A DNA stretch of 64,000 nt from NCBI RefSeq assembly GCF_000392615.1, contig NZ_KB933398.1, positions 1,314,643-1,378,642 of the forward strand, read 5' to 3'. Shown piece after piece: positions 1-10,666 of the stretch (within the stretch, counting starts at the first letter, position 1; each line of letters starts with the position of its first letter). The notes beneath the pieces were generated by a model. It ran no database searches. It saw only the letters and a list, made by a program, of their open reading frames with translations, and was not told the origin of the DNA. This DNA is from Lysinibacillus sphaericus OT4b.31 (lineage in GTDB: Bacteria > Bacillota > Bacilli > Bacillales_A > Planococcaceae). Made by a program: the position numbers and the translations under genes.

Positions 1-2260
<2,260 letters not shown>

Positions 2261-2587
2261 TATTAGTTGGATTTAAAAGATAGCTGAATAGTGATGAAAA
2301 TAACCTTGATAGGCTAATTTGAAGCGAACCCCGATTGTTAGACAAAATCTAACTTTTTGAGATCACTTCTTTTGCCAATCAAGGTTTTATTTCCTGTTTA
2401 CACGACTTTTTGGCGGACTTCTATGTCGATACCACCATTTTTTGACGGTCTTCTCCTAGCGCCAAGTTTGTATGAAAAATTGAAATGATTGTGTCATTCT
2501 TTCAGCAATGCTTTTGAAGCATGTTTATTCTAGAGAATCATATAGTGTGTATAGAGCGTAATTAGTACTGGTACGAAAGGGGATTGC
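2261..2587. other. Non-coding gap between glpK and catalase
   Basis: No convincing gene. A 9-bp inverted repeat (AACCTTGAT at 2302-2310, ATCAAGGTT at 2378-2386) encloses about 67 bp and could be the eroded end of an inserted element or a long-looped terminator. A TATAGT hexamer at 2541-2546 is a plausible -10 for the catalase gene but has no good -35, so neither a sigma-A nor a sigma-B promoter can be assigned. Confidence 0.4.
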
Positions 2588-4654
2588 GTGGATAGATCTT
2601 GGTCAAATCAGGGCAAAGATGTAGATGGTAATGCAAAGGATAAGCAGCTAGAGCAGTTTCGTATCAATAATGATGGAAAAAAGATGAACACCAATCAAGG
2701 AATTAAAGTTTCAAATGATGAAGATTCATTAAAGGCCGGTGTACGTGGCCCAACGATCATGGAGGATTTTCACTTTCGGGAGAAAATGACACATTTCGAT
2801 CATGAGCGCATACCAGAACGAGTTGTGCATGCAAGGGGCTTTGCGGCACATGGAGAATTTGAACTGTATGAGTCCATGAAAGAGTATACCAGAGCAAACT
2901 TTTTGCAAGACCCAAGTAAGAAAACACCCGTATTTGTAAGATTCTCTACTGTGGTTGGCAGCTTAGGTTCTATGGATACCGCTAGAGATGTTCGAGGGTT
3001 TGCAACGAAATTTTACACAGAAGAGGGAAATTATGATTTAGTCGGCAATAATATACCTGTGTTTTTTATCCAGGACGCCATTAAGTTTCCTGATTTGATT
3101 CATGCAGTAAAACCCGAGCCACACAATGAAATGCCGCAAGCAGCCTCCGCTCATGATACATTTTGGGATTTTGTTGCGAACAATCAAGAAATAGCCCATA
3201 TGATTATGTGGCATATGTCCGATCGAACGATTCCTAGAAGTTTTCGTATGATGGAGGGCTTTGGCGTTCATACTTTCCGTTTCGTGAATGACAGAGGGAA
3301 GTCAAGATTTGTGAAATTCCATTGGAAACCAGTGTTAGGTGTGCATTCACTCGTTTGGGATGAAGCACAAATCATTGGGGGCAAAGATGCTGATTTTCAA
3401 CGACGTGATTTATGGGAATCCATTGAAATTGGTGATTATCCAGAATATGAACTTGGTGTACAGATGATTGAGAAAGAAGAAGAATTTAAGTTTGATTTTG
3501 ATATTTTAGATGCAACAAAGCTTTGGCCAGAAGAGTTGGTGCCTGTTAAAAAAATTGGCAAAATGACATTGAATCGCAATGTGGACAATGTTTTTGCAGA
3601 AACAGAACAAGTAGCCTTCCACCCAGGGAATGTTGTGCCAGGCATTGACTTTACGAACGATCCCCTTTTACAGGGACGGTTATTTTCTTATATAGATACA
3701 CAGCTCATTCGTCTAGGCGGTCCAAACTTTGCAGAAATCCCGATAAACAGACCGATTTGCCCAATTCATAACAATCAGCGCAATGGCTTTAGCCGACAAA
3801 CCATTAATCTAGGGAAAGTGAGTTATCATAAAAATTCACTGGCAGATAATACGCCTTCAACATCTACCGAGAAAGAGGGTGGCTTTGTCCATTATGAAGA
3901 GAAGGTTGAGGGACGTATTACACGAGCCCGCAGTAAGTCCTTTGATGACCACTTCTCACAAGCAAGGCTATTTTGGAATAGTATGTCACCCCCTGAAAAG
4001 CAGCATATTATTGATGCCTTTAGCTTCGAGGTAGGCAAAGTGAAAAGTAAATCAGTTCGGCAACAGGTTGTGGATATGTTCGTCCACGTCGATAAAGCGA
4101 TGGCGACGACTGTAGCTGATAATATTGGTGTCAATCGACCAACTGGCGAACAATCGAAAGTCTCAGCTTCATCACCTGCACTTAGTCAGGCAAATACAAT
4201 AAAATTACCGCAAACACTGAAAGTTGGTGTACTAATTGGTGATGGATTTGATGCTAATGAAGTGGGAGAGGTGCTGAAATATTTAACTAGGCAGGGTGTT
4301 CGATATAGCATAATCTCTGACAGGCTGGGTGTAGTTACAGGTAGTAACGGCGTTCAGTTAATGGCAAGCGAAACATTTATCACAACGGATGCGGTGTTAT
4401 TTGACTCGTTATATGTTGTAGGCGTAAGAGCGGACAATCAGGCAAAATTTAATACACATATTGTGAATTATATCAATGAAGCATATCGTCATTATAAACC
4501 GATTGGTATTGCCGCATCGGGTATGACATTTTTTAATATGTCTAATGCTAATGTAGGACCGGGCATTGTCATGGCAACTGGCAACACTGAATTCGCTAAA
4601 AAATTTGTAGCAGCTATTGCACAGCAACGTTTTTGGCAGAGAAATATCTATTAA
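2588..4654 (+). CDS. Large-subunit monofunctional heme catalase (HPII/KatE type)
   Basis: Cytoplasmic clade-2 catalase that disproportionates hydrogen peroxide. At 688 residues it has the long form: N-terminal arm, catalase core from about residue 50 to 510, and a C-terminal flavodoxin-like domain from about 545. The distal histidine is His81 in RVVHARG, the active-site asparagine lies in GNNIPVFF (about 154-155), and the proximal heme ligand is Tyr368 in LFSYIDTQ. Start is GTG 2588 with AAAGGGGA only four bases upstream, so the exact start is less certain. It stands alone between a gap and a strong terminator. In Bacillus such enzymes (KatE, KatX) belong to general-stress or spore regulons, but no clear sigma-B promoter is visible here. 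Confidence 0.95.
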   Translation: MDRSWSNQGKDVDGNAKDKQLEQFRINNDGKKMNTNQGIKVSNDEDSLKAGVRGPTIMEDFHFREKMTHFDHERIPERVVHARGFAAHGEFELYESMKEYTRANFLQDPSKKTPVFVRFSTVVGSLGSMDTARDVRGFATKFYTEEGNYDLVGNNIPVFFIQDAIKFPDLIHAVKPEPHNEMPQAASAHDTFWDFVANNQEIAHMIMWHMSDRTIPRSFRMMEGFGVHTFRFVNDRGKSRFVKFHWKPVLGVHSLVWDEAQIIGGKDADFQRRDLWESIEIGDYPEYELGVQMIEKEEEFKFDFDILDATKLWPEELVPVKKIGKMTLNRNVDNVFAETEQVAFHPGNVVPGIDFTNDPLLQGRLFSYIDTQLIRLGGPNFAEIPINRPICPIHNNQRNGFSRQTINLGKVSYHKNSLADNTPSTSTEKEGGFVHYEEKVEGRITRARSKSFDDHFSQARLFWNSMSPPEKQHIIDAFSFEVGKVKSKSVRQQVVDMFVHVDKAMATTVADNIGVNRPTGEQSKVSASSPALSQANTIKLPQTLKVGVLIGDGFDANEVGEVLKYLTRQGVRYSIISDRLGVVTGSNGVQLMASETFITTDAVLFDSLYVVGVRADNQAKFNTHIVNYINEAYRHYKPIGIAASGMTFFNMSNANVGPGIVMATGNTEFAKKFVAAIAQQRFWQRNIY

Positions 4655-4766
4655 CTCATTATGGCGTTATCATTTCTTAACTTACAAAGAGTGATGACTA
4701 AAAAGAATGATTCTATCGCGATCCTATCATAAATTTAGATAATGTTATTAAGCTATCAGAAATAGG

Positions 4767-4804
4767 ATAAAAGGGACTATTCGACACTGAACAGTCCCTT
4801 TTAT
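4767..4804 (+). terminator. Intrinsic terminator after catalase
   Basis: Perfect 12-bp stem (4767-4778 with 4793-4804) and 14-base loop; the 3' arm itself contains the T-run and is followed by more T-rich sequence. Confidence 0.85.
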
Positions 4805-4806
4805 CA

Positions 4807-4835
4807 TTTTAACGATCTAAGCAAAACAGTATAAT
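4807..4835 (+). promoter_or_regulatory. Possible sigma-A promoter of the deacetylase gene
   Basis: Perfect TATAAT at 4830-4835 with a weak TTTTAA 17 bases upstream, about 78 bp before the chosen start codon. Confidence 0.4.
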
Positions 4836-4912
4836 AGTAAATCTTCCCTATGAGTCTCTACCCATTTCGTATATACTTAGATGGACTATATTTTGAGAAA
4901 GGGACCAATATA

Positions 4913-6109
4913 ATGCAATATGTTAGGAAATTATTTTTTTATATGGCGACGCTCATCTTTTTTGTAGCCATTTCAGACCAGGCTTTGGCTGCCAAGTCGA
5001 CGAATTTTTATGAGTCTAGTAATGCTAAAGGTGTTACGGTCATTAACTATCATTCGTTTGGAGATTACAAAGAAGTTGCCAACATTAATATTACAGCGAA
5101 GCTATTTCGTGAGCAATTAAAGATGCTAAAGGATAGTGGCTATACAACTATTACTGAAGAGCAGTTAATTGCTTATTTACAGGGGCACGGTCGTATTCCT
5201 GAGAAATCGGTATTTCTAACGATTGACGATGGATATGAAAGTGTTTATAAGATTGCTTACCCTATTTTAAAGGAAATGGGCATGCAAGCAACATTATTCG
5301 TTATTGTCAACGATGTGGAAGCGGGCTTAAGAAAAGGTGTACCCATGTTGAACTGGCAACAAATAAAGGAAATGTCAGACTCGCAAATTATTCAAATAGG
5401 TAATCATACATATGATTTACATTGGCGTGGCAACAAAGATGCGCCAAAGCACGAGGCAATGATACTAAATGTAACGAAAGATGGAAAGGCGCTTACAAAT
5501 GAGGAACGTCAACGTTACATTCTTGAGGATGTGACAAAAGCACATCAATTAATAGAAAAACATACAGGGAAGGCACCTACTTCCTTTGCCTATCCATATG
5601 GTGTGTATGATCGAATTGCAGAGAAAGCTGTAAAGGAAGCTGGCTATCTGATCGACTATTCAACACAGGGCGGTTTTAATAAGTTCGGTGATGGCACGGT
5701 GCATATTAAAAGAATTGATTCGAGTAATCGTGTAAGCGCACACGACTTAAAAAAGATTTTAGAAAAATATCAGAAACAAGCAGAGCAGCATTATAATAAT
5801 CGAGATATACAGGTTGAAGCACAAGTAACATCGAACAAAGTAGCACTTAAAGCGTGGCTGAAAAGTGATATGAAAAATGGGACACTTCAGGCAAAAGAAA
5901 CTCGATTTGAGCTCTATAAAATGATTAAGGGTGAACGTCAACTTCAGCGTAATTTTGGCAGTTATCTTGTCACGGCGAGTAACAAGTCACGGGTCATGTC
6001 CACAGAAGAGAACGTAACAGATTACGAAGCAGGTGGCTATTCCGTTAAGACAATTATTACAAAGCAGGACGGAAGTAAAGAGGTTTTTTGGATTAATTTT
6101 AATCGATAA
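4913..6109 (+). CDS. Secreted polysaccharide deacetylase (NodB/CE4 domain)
   Basis: Exported enzyme predicted to remove N-acetyl groups from a cell-wall or exopolysaccharide amino sugar. 398 residues from ATG 4913, which has AGAAAGGGA eight bases upstream; an ATG at 4850 would put a non-signal leader in front and is rejected. An N-terminal signal peptide ends near LALAA (about residue 27). The NodB domain shows motif 1 as TIDDGYES (Asp-Asp with the catalytic Asp), motif 2 as HTYDLH (the metal-binding His pair) and motif 3 as AYPYG. The arrangement resembles PgaB/IcaB-type deacetylases more than the short PdaA type. About 90 C-terminal residues form an extra domain I do not recognise. Substrate unknown. 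Confidence 0.9.
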   Translation: MQYVRKLFFYMATLIFFVAISDQALAAKSTNFYESSNAKGVTVINYHSFGDYKEVANINITAKLFREQLKMLKDSGYTTITEEQLIAYLQGHGRIPEKSVFLTIDDGYESVYKIAYPILKEMGMQATLFVIVNDVEAGLRKGVPMLNWQQIKEMSDSQIIQIGNHTYDLHWRGNKDAPKHEAMILNVTKDGKALTNEERQRYILEDVTKAHQLIEKHTGKAPTSFAYPYGVYDRIAEKAVKEAGYLIDYSTQGGFNKFGDGTVHIKRIDSSNRVSAHDLKKILEKYQKQAEQHYNNRDIQVEAQVTSNKVALKAWLKSDMKNGTLQAKETRFELYKMIKGERQLQRNFGSYLVTASNKSRVMSTEENVTDYEAGGYSVKTIITKQDGSKEVFWINFNR

Positions 6110-6119
6110 CCTAGAAAGT

Positions 6120-6164
6120 GAAAGGTCTCTTATTTTTCTTTTTAAGGAGGATGAGAGACCTTTC
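6120..6164 (+). terminator. Terminator-like hairpin after the deacetylase
   Basis: 11-bp perfect stem (6120-6130 with 6154-6164) around a 23-base loop. The T tract downstream is short, so it may be a weak terminator. Confidence 0.6.
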
Positions 6165-6318
6165 TTGCGCCTATTGCTAATGTTCTGAATCGAAATTTGC
6201 ATTACAAGTGATGATATAACGCCCTTTTGGAAAATAATCATCGGTGTTTGCTTGGATAAATGGTGTCCCATTGCATTCAAATTTTGGAAATGTTAAGGTG
6301 GGTGAAGAGGTGAATGTA

Positions 6319-7656
6319 GTGGAAAAGTTTGATATAGCAATTATTGGCGCAGGTCCAGGGGGATATGTGTCAGCCATCCATGCAGCTAAAAGTGGCATGA
6401 AGGTCGCTTTAGTAGAACGTGGTAAAGTAGGAGGTGCTTGCTATAATGTTGGCTGTATTCCGTCCAAAATTTTATTAGAGCATAGCAAGCTTGTACAAGA
6501 AATTAAACGTGGCAATGCGTGGGGCATTGAGACGAATACAGTGAATGTGAACTTTCCGCGCTTGATGCAACGGAAAGATATTGTCATTGATGAGCTATTA
6601 GTGAATATTGAGCATTTTATTGAAAGCAATCATATAACATTTTATCGAGGCGAGGCAACTGTTGCGAAGGATTTAACGTTAACTGTTGGAGTAGATACGT
6701 TTGTAGCGAAAGATATTATTGTAGCAACAGGCAGTAAGCCATTTGTACCACCGTTTAAAGGCTTAGAAACGTCTACATACTATACAACAGATACTTTTTT
6801 TGATATGAAAGAGTTACCAGAGCAGTTAACCATTATCGGCGGTGGTGTAATTGCGGTTGAGATGGCATTTAGCCTCGCACCACTTGGAACGAAAGTAACA
6901 ATGCTCAATCATAGCGAAGATATTTTACAAACGGAAGAATCAGATGCACGACCTATTATTCGCGAAAAGATGAAAAAGCTAGGTATTGAGCTAGTGACAG
7001 ATTTCCGATTTGAGCACTTCTATGGCAATGAAGTTCATACATCTAAAGGAATTTATACATACGAAAATTTATTATTTGCAACGGGGCGTCGTCCAAATAC
7101 AGAAATTGCACAGCAATTAGGACTTGATTTTGATGGGCATTTAATTGCTGTGAACGAGCACCTTGAGACAAGTCAGCCACATATTTACGCCATTGGTGAC
7201 TTAGTTGGTGGTTACCAGCTAGCACACGCTGCAAGTGCGGAAGGCATTCATGTCATTGAGCATATTTTAGGAAAAACACCTGCATTGATTGACCAAGCAC
7301 TAATCCCTCGCTGTGTCTATACACATCCTGAGATTGCTACATTTGGTTTGTTAGAGGAGCAAGTTGACGGTGCATATACTGTAACAAAATTGCCAATTCG
7401 CACAAATGCAAAAGCGTTGATGGAAGGTAATACTGAAGGTTTTGTAAAGCTAGTGGCAACAAAAGAGGGTGGAGACATTCTAGGCGCATGTGTAGTTGCA
7501 GATGGTGCAACAGAAATGCTCAATGCAATTTTAGCTACAAAAAATGCAGGAGGGACAGCACAAAACTTAGCTGAGATGATTTTCCCACACCCAACAGTAT
7601 CTGAGCATATCGGTGATGCAGCGAAGGCTATATTTAAAAAAGCAATTCATCAATAA
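6319..7656 (+). CDS. lpdA: Dihydrolipoamide dehydrogenase-like flavoprotein
   Basis: Class I pyridine nucleotide-disulfide oxidoreductase, in the family that reoxidises dihydrolipoamide with NAD+ for 2-oxoacid dehydrogenases and the glycine cleavage system. 445 residues. FAD site GAGPGG at residues 10-15; redox-active pair Cys41/Cys46 in ACYNVGC (classical enzymes have TCLNVGC, so Thr and Leu are replaced); NAD site IIGGGVIAVE; C-terminal HPTVSE carries the His-Glu dyad. Start is GTG 6319, eight bases after GAAGAGG; GTG 6310 and GTG 6244 are in-frame alternatives. No E1/E2 subunits lie nearby, so this is a stand-alone copy whose partner complex is unknown. Confidence 0.87.
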   Translation: MEKFDIAIIGAGPGGYVSAIHAAKSGMKVALVERGKVGGACYNVGCIPSKILLEHSKLVQEIKRGNAWGIETNTVNVNFPRLMQRKDIVIDELLVNIEHFIESNHITFYRGEATVAKDLTLTVGVDTFVAKDIIVATGSKPFVPPFKGLETSTYYTTDTFFDMKELPEQLTIIGGGVIAVEMAFSLAPLGTKVTMLNHSEDILQTEESDARPIIREKMKKLGIELVTDFRFEHFYGNEVHTSKGIYTYENLLFATGRRPNTEIAQQLGLDFDGHLIAVNEHLETSQPHIYAIGDLVGGYQLAHAASAEGIHVIEHILGKTPALIDQALIPRCVYTHPEIATFGLLEEQVDGAYTVTKLPIRTNAKALMEGNTEGFVKLVATKEGGDILGACVVADGATEMLNAILATKNAGGTAQNLAEMIFPHPTVSEHIGDAAKAIFKKAIHQ

Positions 7657-7663
7657 ATAACAG

Positions 7664-7713
7664 GAGGTTGTCTTAAAAGTCAGTAGTGAATGACTTTTGG
7701 GACAGCCTTTTTT
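7664..7713 (+). terminator. Terminator after lpdA
   Basis: Long stem of about 17 bp (7666-7682 with 7691-7707) followed by TTTTTT. The GGTTGTC...GGACAGCC arm sequence recurs in other terminators and repeats of this window (21973, 36859). Confidence 0.85.
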
Positions 7714-7757
7714 GATTTTATGCTTCAAGTGGAAAGATGAGCACGAGTGAAGGAAGT

Positions 7758-8145
7758 GGACGAACAACTGACCGTAAAAGCCAGATTGGTTCAATTACAA
7801 GGAGTGGGGATGAAGAAAACCCACTCCTTGAAGTTTCACTTTATCCCGCGTTAACGGTCAGTAAGCCGCCCACCTAAAGTTGAAAGAAAGAACGAGCCTA
7901 GGCGGACGAGCAACTGACCGTAAAAGCCCGATTGGTTCAACTAACAAGGAGTGGGGATGAAGAAAACCCACTCCTTGAAGTTTCACTTTATCCCGCGTTA
8001 CCGGTCAGTAAGCCTCCCACCTAAAGTTGAAAGAAAGAACGAGCCTAGGCGGACGAGCAACTGTCCGTAAAAGCCCGATTGGTTCAACTAACAAGGAATG
8101 GGGATGAAGAAAACCCCACTCCTTGAAGTTTCACTTCACACTTTA
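7758..8145 (+). repeat. Tandem array of a ~146-bp structured repeat (2.7 copies)
   Basis: Units begin at 7758, 7904 and 8051 (periods 146 and 147). Each holds an outer inverted repeat, ACTGACCGT and ACGGTCAGT (7768-7776 and 7854-7862 in unit 1), and an inner 11-bp perfect hairpin (CAAGGAGTGGG at 7799-7809 with CCCACTCCTTG at 7820-7830), followed by a conserved GAAGTTTCACTTTATCCCGC. The third unit lacks the 3' outer arm. Related single copies lie near 10.55, 21.0 and 50.24 kb. No reading frame is conserved across it. Confidence 0.85.
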
Positions 8146-8196
8146 TTATGTGATGTTATATTTCGCCAGTATCATTTGAAAATTTCTGAAAACCTA

Positions 8197-8225
8197 TTGA
8201 CTTTATAGGGTATTGTGTTAAATTA
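8197..8225 (+). promoter_or_regulatory. Possible promoter of the monooxygenase/ATP-grasp cluster
   Basis: TTGACT at 8197-8202 with an imperfect -10 (TAAATT/AAATTA at about 8219-8225), spacing 16-17, with a GTG just before it. It would give a leader of about 125 nt containing the hairpin at 8278-8335. Confidence 0.45.
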
Positions 8226-8277
8226 AATTTATAAGAATACTTGGTTTTTGAATAAAAAACAAGCTGTCTAGACAACT

Positions 8278-8336
8278 AGAGGCTTCTATTTTACACAGAG
8301 GATAGTCAACTGTGAAAATAGGAGCCTCTTTTTTTG
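8278..8336 (+). terminator. Leader terminator (attenuator candidate) before the decayed monooxygenase gene
   Basis: A 20-bp near-perfect stem (8278-8298 with 8310-8329) followed by seven T residues, ending about 20 bp before the start codon and just before the AGGAGG site. Its place between promoter and ribosome site suggests conditional termination. No S-box, T-box or other known aptamer core was recognised upstream. Confidence 0.6.
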
Positions 8337-8357
8337 GTATAGGAGGAAAGAACAACA

Positions 8358-8860
8358 ATGAAATTAGGATTTTGGCTGCCAATTTTCGGTGGATGGTTAC
8401 GGAATGTAGAAGATGAAAATATGCCAGCAACATTTGATTATGCCAAACAGGTTATTCAAACAGGTGAAAAGCTCGGTTTTGATGTCACTTTAATTGCGGA
8501 GCTATATTTAAATGATATTAAAGGTTTTCATCGTTCGTGATACAGAAGAAGAAGCACAGGCTGAGCTAACTCGTATTACAAATGTACAGGATGCAGCAGG
8601 CTATGTAGGCTTTAAGTAAATCAAAGCTTGAACAAGAAATTACATTGAAGGATTATTCAGTATCCAACCGAGGCTTACGTCCAAATTTAGTTGGGACACC
8701 ACAGCAAGTTGCTGAGCGGATTTTAGCTTACGAGGCTGTAGGCGTAAACTTATTATTACTACAATTTTCACCACAGTTAGCGGAAATGGAACGTTTTGCA
8801 AGGGATGTAATGCCTTTAGTTAAAACCAAAAGAGCCCATTTTACAGTGAGGAGCGACAAC
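8358..8860 (+). pseudogene. Broken flavin-dependent monooxygenase (SfnG/SsuD-like, LLM family)
   Basis: Remains of a luciferase-like monooxygenase of the dimethylsulfone/alkanesulfonate type (normally ~360 residues, releasing sulfite from organosulfur compounds with FMNH2). The 5' piece (8358 to about 8526) encodes the family N-terminus LGFWLPIFGGWLRN through IAELYLNDIKG. It then jumps straight to a C-terminal segment in another frame (IVRDTEEEAQAEL, from about 8530), losing roughly 200 residues. A second disruption near 8616 shifts to the frame that reads KDYSVSNRGLRPNLVGTP and LLLLQFSPQLAEMERF up to about 8830. The last piece runs in frame into the next gene. A good AGGAGG site remains. Clearly non-functional. 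Confidence 0.88.
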
Positions 8861-9820
8861 ATGACGGCAAAAATCTATATACTTCATGAATATGATGATT
8901 GGACAATACATTTGATTAAGCGTTTAAAGGAGCAAAACCTCCCTTTTGAAACTTGGCATCTAGCGGAAGGCGTACTGGAGTTATCGGCAGAGCCGCCAGA
9001 AGGAATATTCTACAGTCGGATGAGTGCCTCTGCTCATACTCGGGGGCATGCGTTCTCACCTGAATTCACAGCAGCTGTGCTTACTTGGCTAGAATTCCAT
9101 GGTCGCACCGTTATTAATGGTAGTCTGGCGTTACAATTAGAAATTAGTAAGGTTAATCAGTATACAGCGCTTGAAGCTGCAGGAATTCAAACACCAAAAT
9201 CGATTGCAACAGTCGGTAAAAATCAGCTAGTAGAAGCGGCTGAAAAAATTGGGACAGCATCGTTCATTACAAAGCATAATCGAGCAGGCAAGGGGCTTGG
9301 CGTACAATTATTTCACTCAGTAGAAGCACTCAAAGCTTATGCACATAGCTCTTCGTTTGAAGCGCCTGTAGATGGCATTACTCTAGTACAGCAATATATC
9401 AAGGCACCTGAGTCCTACATTACACGCTGTGAATTTGTCGGTGGTAAATTTTTATATGCTGTACGTGTTGATACATCAGAGGGCTTTGAGCTTTGCCCAG
9501 CTGAAACTTGTCAAATAGGTGATACCTATTGCCCGATAGGAGATTCTGTTAAGCAAAAACCAAAGTTCCATATTGTGAATGATTTCCCGAATGAGCTAAT
9601 TGAGCGCTATGAAGCGTTTTTGACTCGAAATAAAGTACGTGTGGCAGGCATTGAATCAATTATTGATGAGGATGGCCATGTTTTTACGTATGACGTGAAT
9701 ACAAATACAAATTATAATGCCGATGCCGAAAAGGCAGCCAATCAATACGGTATGTTAGCTGTTGCAAATTATTTAGGCGCAACATTACATCAATATGAAA
9801 AATCATTACAAATGTTTTAA
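8861..9820 (+). CDS. ATP-grasp ligase (RimK-like)
   Basis: Predicted cytoplasmic ATP-dependent carboxylate-amine (or thiol) ligase. 319 residues from ATG 8861, with GAGGAG eight bases upstream. An N-terminal pre-ATP-grasp region (about 1-95) precedes the ATP-grasp fold. Visible motifs are the nucleotide-lid KHNRAGKGLGV and the C-terminal Mg2+-binding strand DVNTNTNYN, where RimK-type enzymes have E/D-x-N. The substrate is unknown. It sits between a flavin monooxygenase remnant and an FMN reductase, an arrangement suggesting a role in organosulfur use or in making a small conjugated metabolite; this is inference. An upstream in-frame extension to 8645 is only the monooxygenase remnant. Confidence 0.85.
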   Translation: MTAKIYILHEYDDWTIHLIKRLKEQNLPFETWHLAEGVLELSAEPPEGIFYSRMSASAHTRGHAFSPEFTAAVLTWLEFHGRTVINGSLALQLEISKVNQYTALEAAGIQTPKSIATVGKNQLVEAAEKIGTASFITKHNRAGKGLGVQLFHSVEALKAYAHSSSFEAPVDGITLVQQYIKAPESYITRCEFVGGKFLYAVRVDTSEGFELCPAETCQIGDTYCPIGDSVKQKPKFHIVNDFPNELIERYEAFLTRNKVRVAGIESIIDEDGHVFTYDVNTNTNYNADAEKAANQYGMLAVANYLGATLHQYEKSLQMF

Positions 9821-9922
9821 GGACGACGTTCAAAATATCTCTAATTCAAGTCGTTTTAGGAGTTAGGCAAGTAATTAGAAAAAATAACGAGTACAAATAC
9901 AGTCATATAGGGAGTGGCGAAG

Positions 9923-10456
9923 ATGACAAAAGTAGTGATTATTAATGGCAGTAATACAAGAGATTCACGTGTTACGGCAGTGCATGAAAAAGTAGAGCTC
10001 TTTTTCAAAAAACAAGGAACTGCGGTTCATGCCAATTATGTGCACGAATTACCGACAGCAGATTTAATCAAGGCCAATTTTGCCAGTGAGGCTATTATTG
10101 CGGAAAATAACCAAGTTGAGGAAGCGGATATTGTCGTGATCTTAACACCGATTTATAAAGCCTCTTACACGGGCATTTTAAAAACCTATTTGGATTTATT
10201 ACCTCAAAAAGCGTTGGAAGGTAAATCGGTATTACCAATAGCGGTGGGTGGCTCAATCGGACATTTGCTTGCGTTAGAATATGCCCTTAAGCCGGTGTTA
10301 GCCGTATTAGGTGCTACAGATATTGCCCATTCGGTATTTATTGTTGACAAGCAAATTATTCGATTAGAAGATGGTGGGTTTGCGATGGAGGAAGAAGCTA
10401 TTAAACGGCTAGATGTCGAATTAAACAAATTACAGCCGATTGTATCTGTAAATTAA
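9923..10456 (+). CDS. NAD(P)H-dependent FMN reductase (SsuE-like)
   Basis: Flavodoxin-fold reductase that supplies reduced FMN to two-component monooxygenases. 177 residues. The N-terminal INGSNTRDSRV matches the FMN-phosphate loop (GSxxxxS) of the SsuE/NADPH-FMN reductase family; LTPIYKASYTGILKTYLDLLP and VGGSIGH are the characteristic central segments. Start is ATG 9923, eight bases after GGGAG; an in-frame start at 9914 overlaps that site. It lies 102 bp after the ATP-grasp gene and would have been the partner of the broken monooxygenase. With that gene dead it may serve another flavin enzyme. Confidence 0.9.
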   Translation: MTKVVIINGSNTRDSRVTAVHEKVELFFKKQGTAVHANYVHELPTADLIKANFASEAIIAENNQVEEADIVVILTPIYKASYTGILKTYLDLLPQKALEGKSVLPIAVGGSIGHLLALEYALKPVLAVLGATDIAHSVFIVDKQIIRLEDGGFAMEEEAIKRLDVELNKLQPIVSVN

Positions 10457-10540
10457 AAAGGCTCTATCCAACTATAGCATAAACAGGCGTCTTGATGATT
10501 AACGACAAAAGAACAGCTAGACGGGGCATTCGCGAGGAAT

Positions 10541-10612
10541 CACATAATAAAGTGAAACTTCAATTAGAGGGGGTTTTCTCCATTCCCCACTGATTTGCGG
10601 GATAAAGCTTAT
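10541..10612 (-). repeat. Diverged copy of the structured repeat family, reverse orientation
   Basis: Read on the minus strand it has GAAGTTTCACTTTAT and a hairpin formed by 10561-10573 with 10585-10597, as in the 7.8-kb array. CTTTATCCCGC lies on the other side of the stem. The end TTTATTATGTGAT matches the end of the third tandem unit near 8142-8154. Confidence 0.65.
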
Positions 10613-10625
10613 TAAATAAAAATAA

Positions 10626-10662
10626 TAGCGCATCATAGGAGGCAATATCCCATGATGCGCTA
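10626..10662 (-). terminator. Terminator of the small minus-strand gene
   Basis: Perfect 11-bp stem (10626-10636 with 10652-10662), followed on the minus strand by a T-rich run. It begins five bases after the stop codon at 10667. Confidence 0.8.
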
Positions 10663-10666
10663 CATA

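Noticed and set aside
2523-2552. Sigma-B promoter for catalase
   Set aside because: GTTTAT and GTGTAT are 18 bases apart and poor matches; spacing and sequence do not fit.
7758-8145. CRISPR array
   Set aside because: Units are ~146 bp and repeat along their whole length with internal hairpins; there are no unique spacers and no cas genes.
8225-8340. SAM (S-box) riboswitch before the sulfur-type cluster
   Set aside because: None of the conserved S-box core strands is present; only a terminator-like hairpin can be supported.
8645-8860. N-terminal extension of the ATP-grasp protein
   Set aside because: Residues before ATG 8861 are the C-terminal end of the broken monooxygenase; a good ribosome site precedes 8861.
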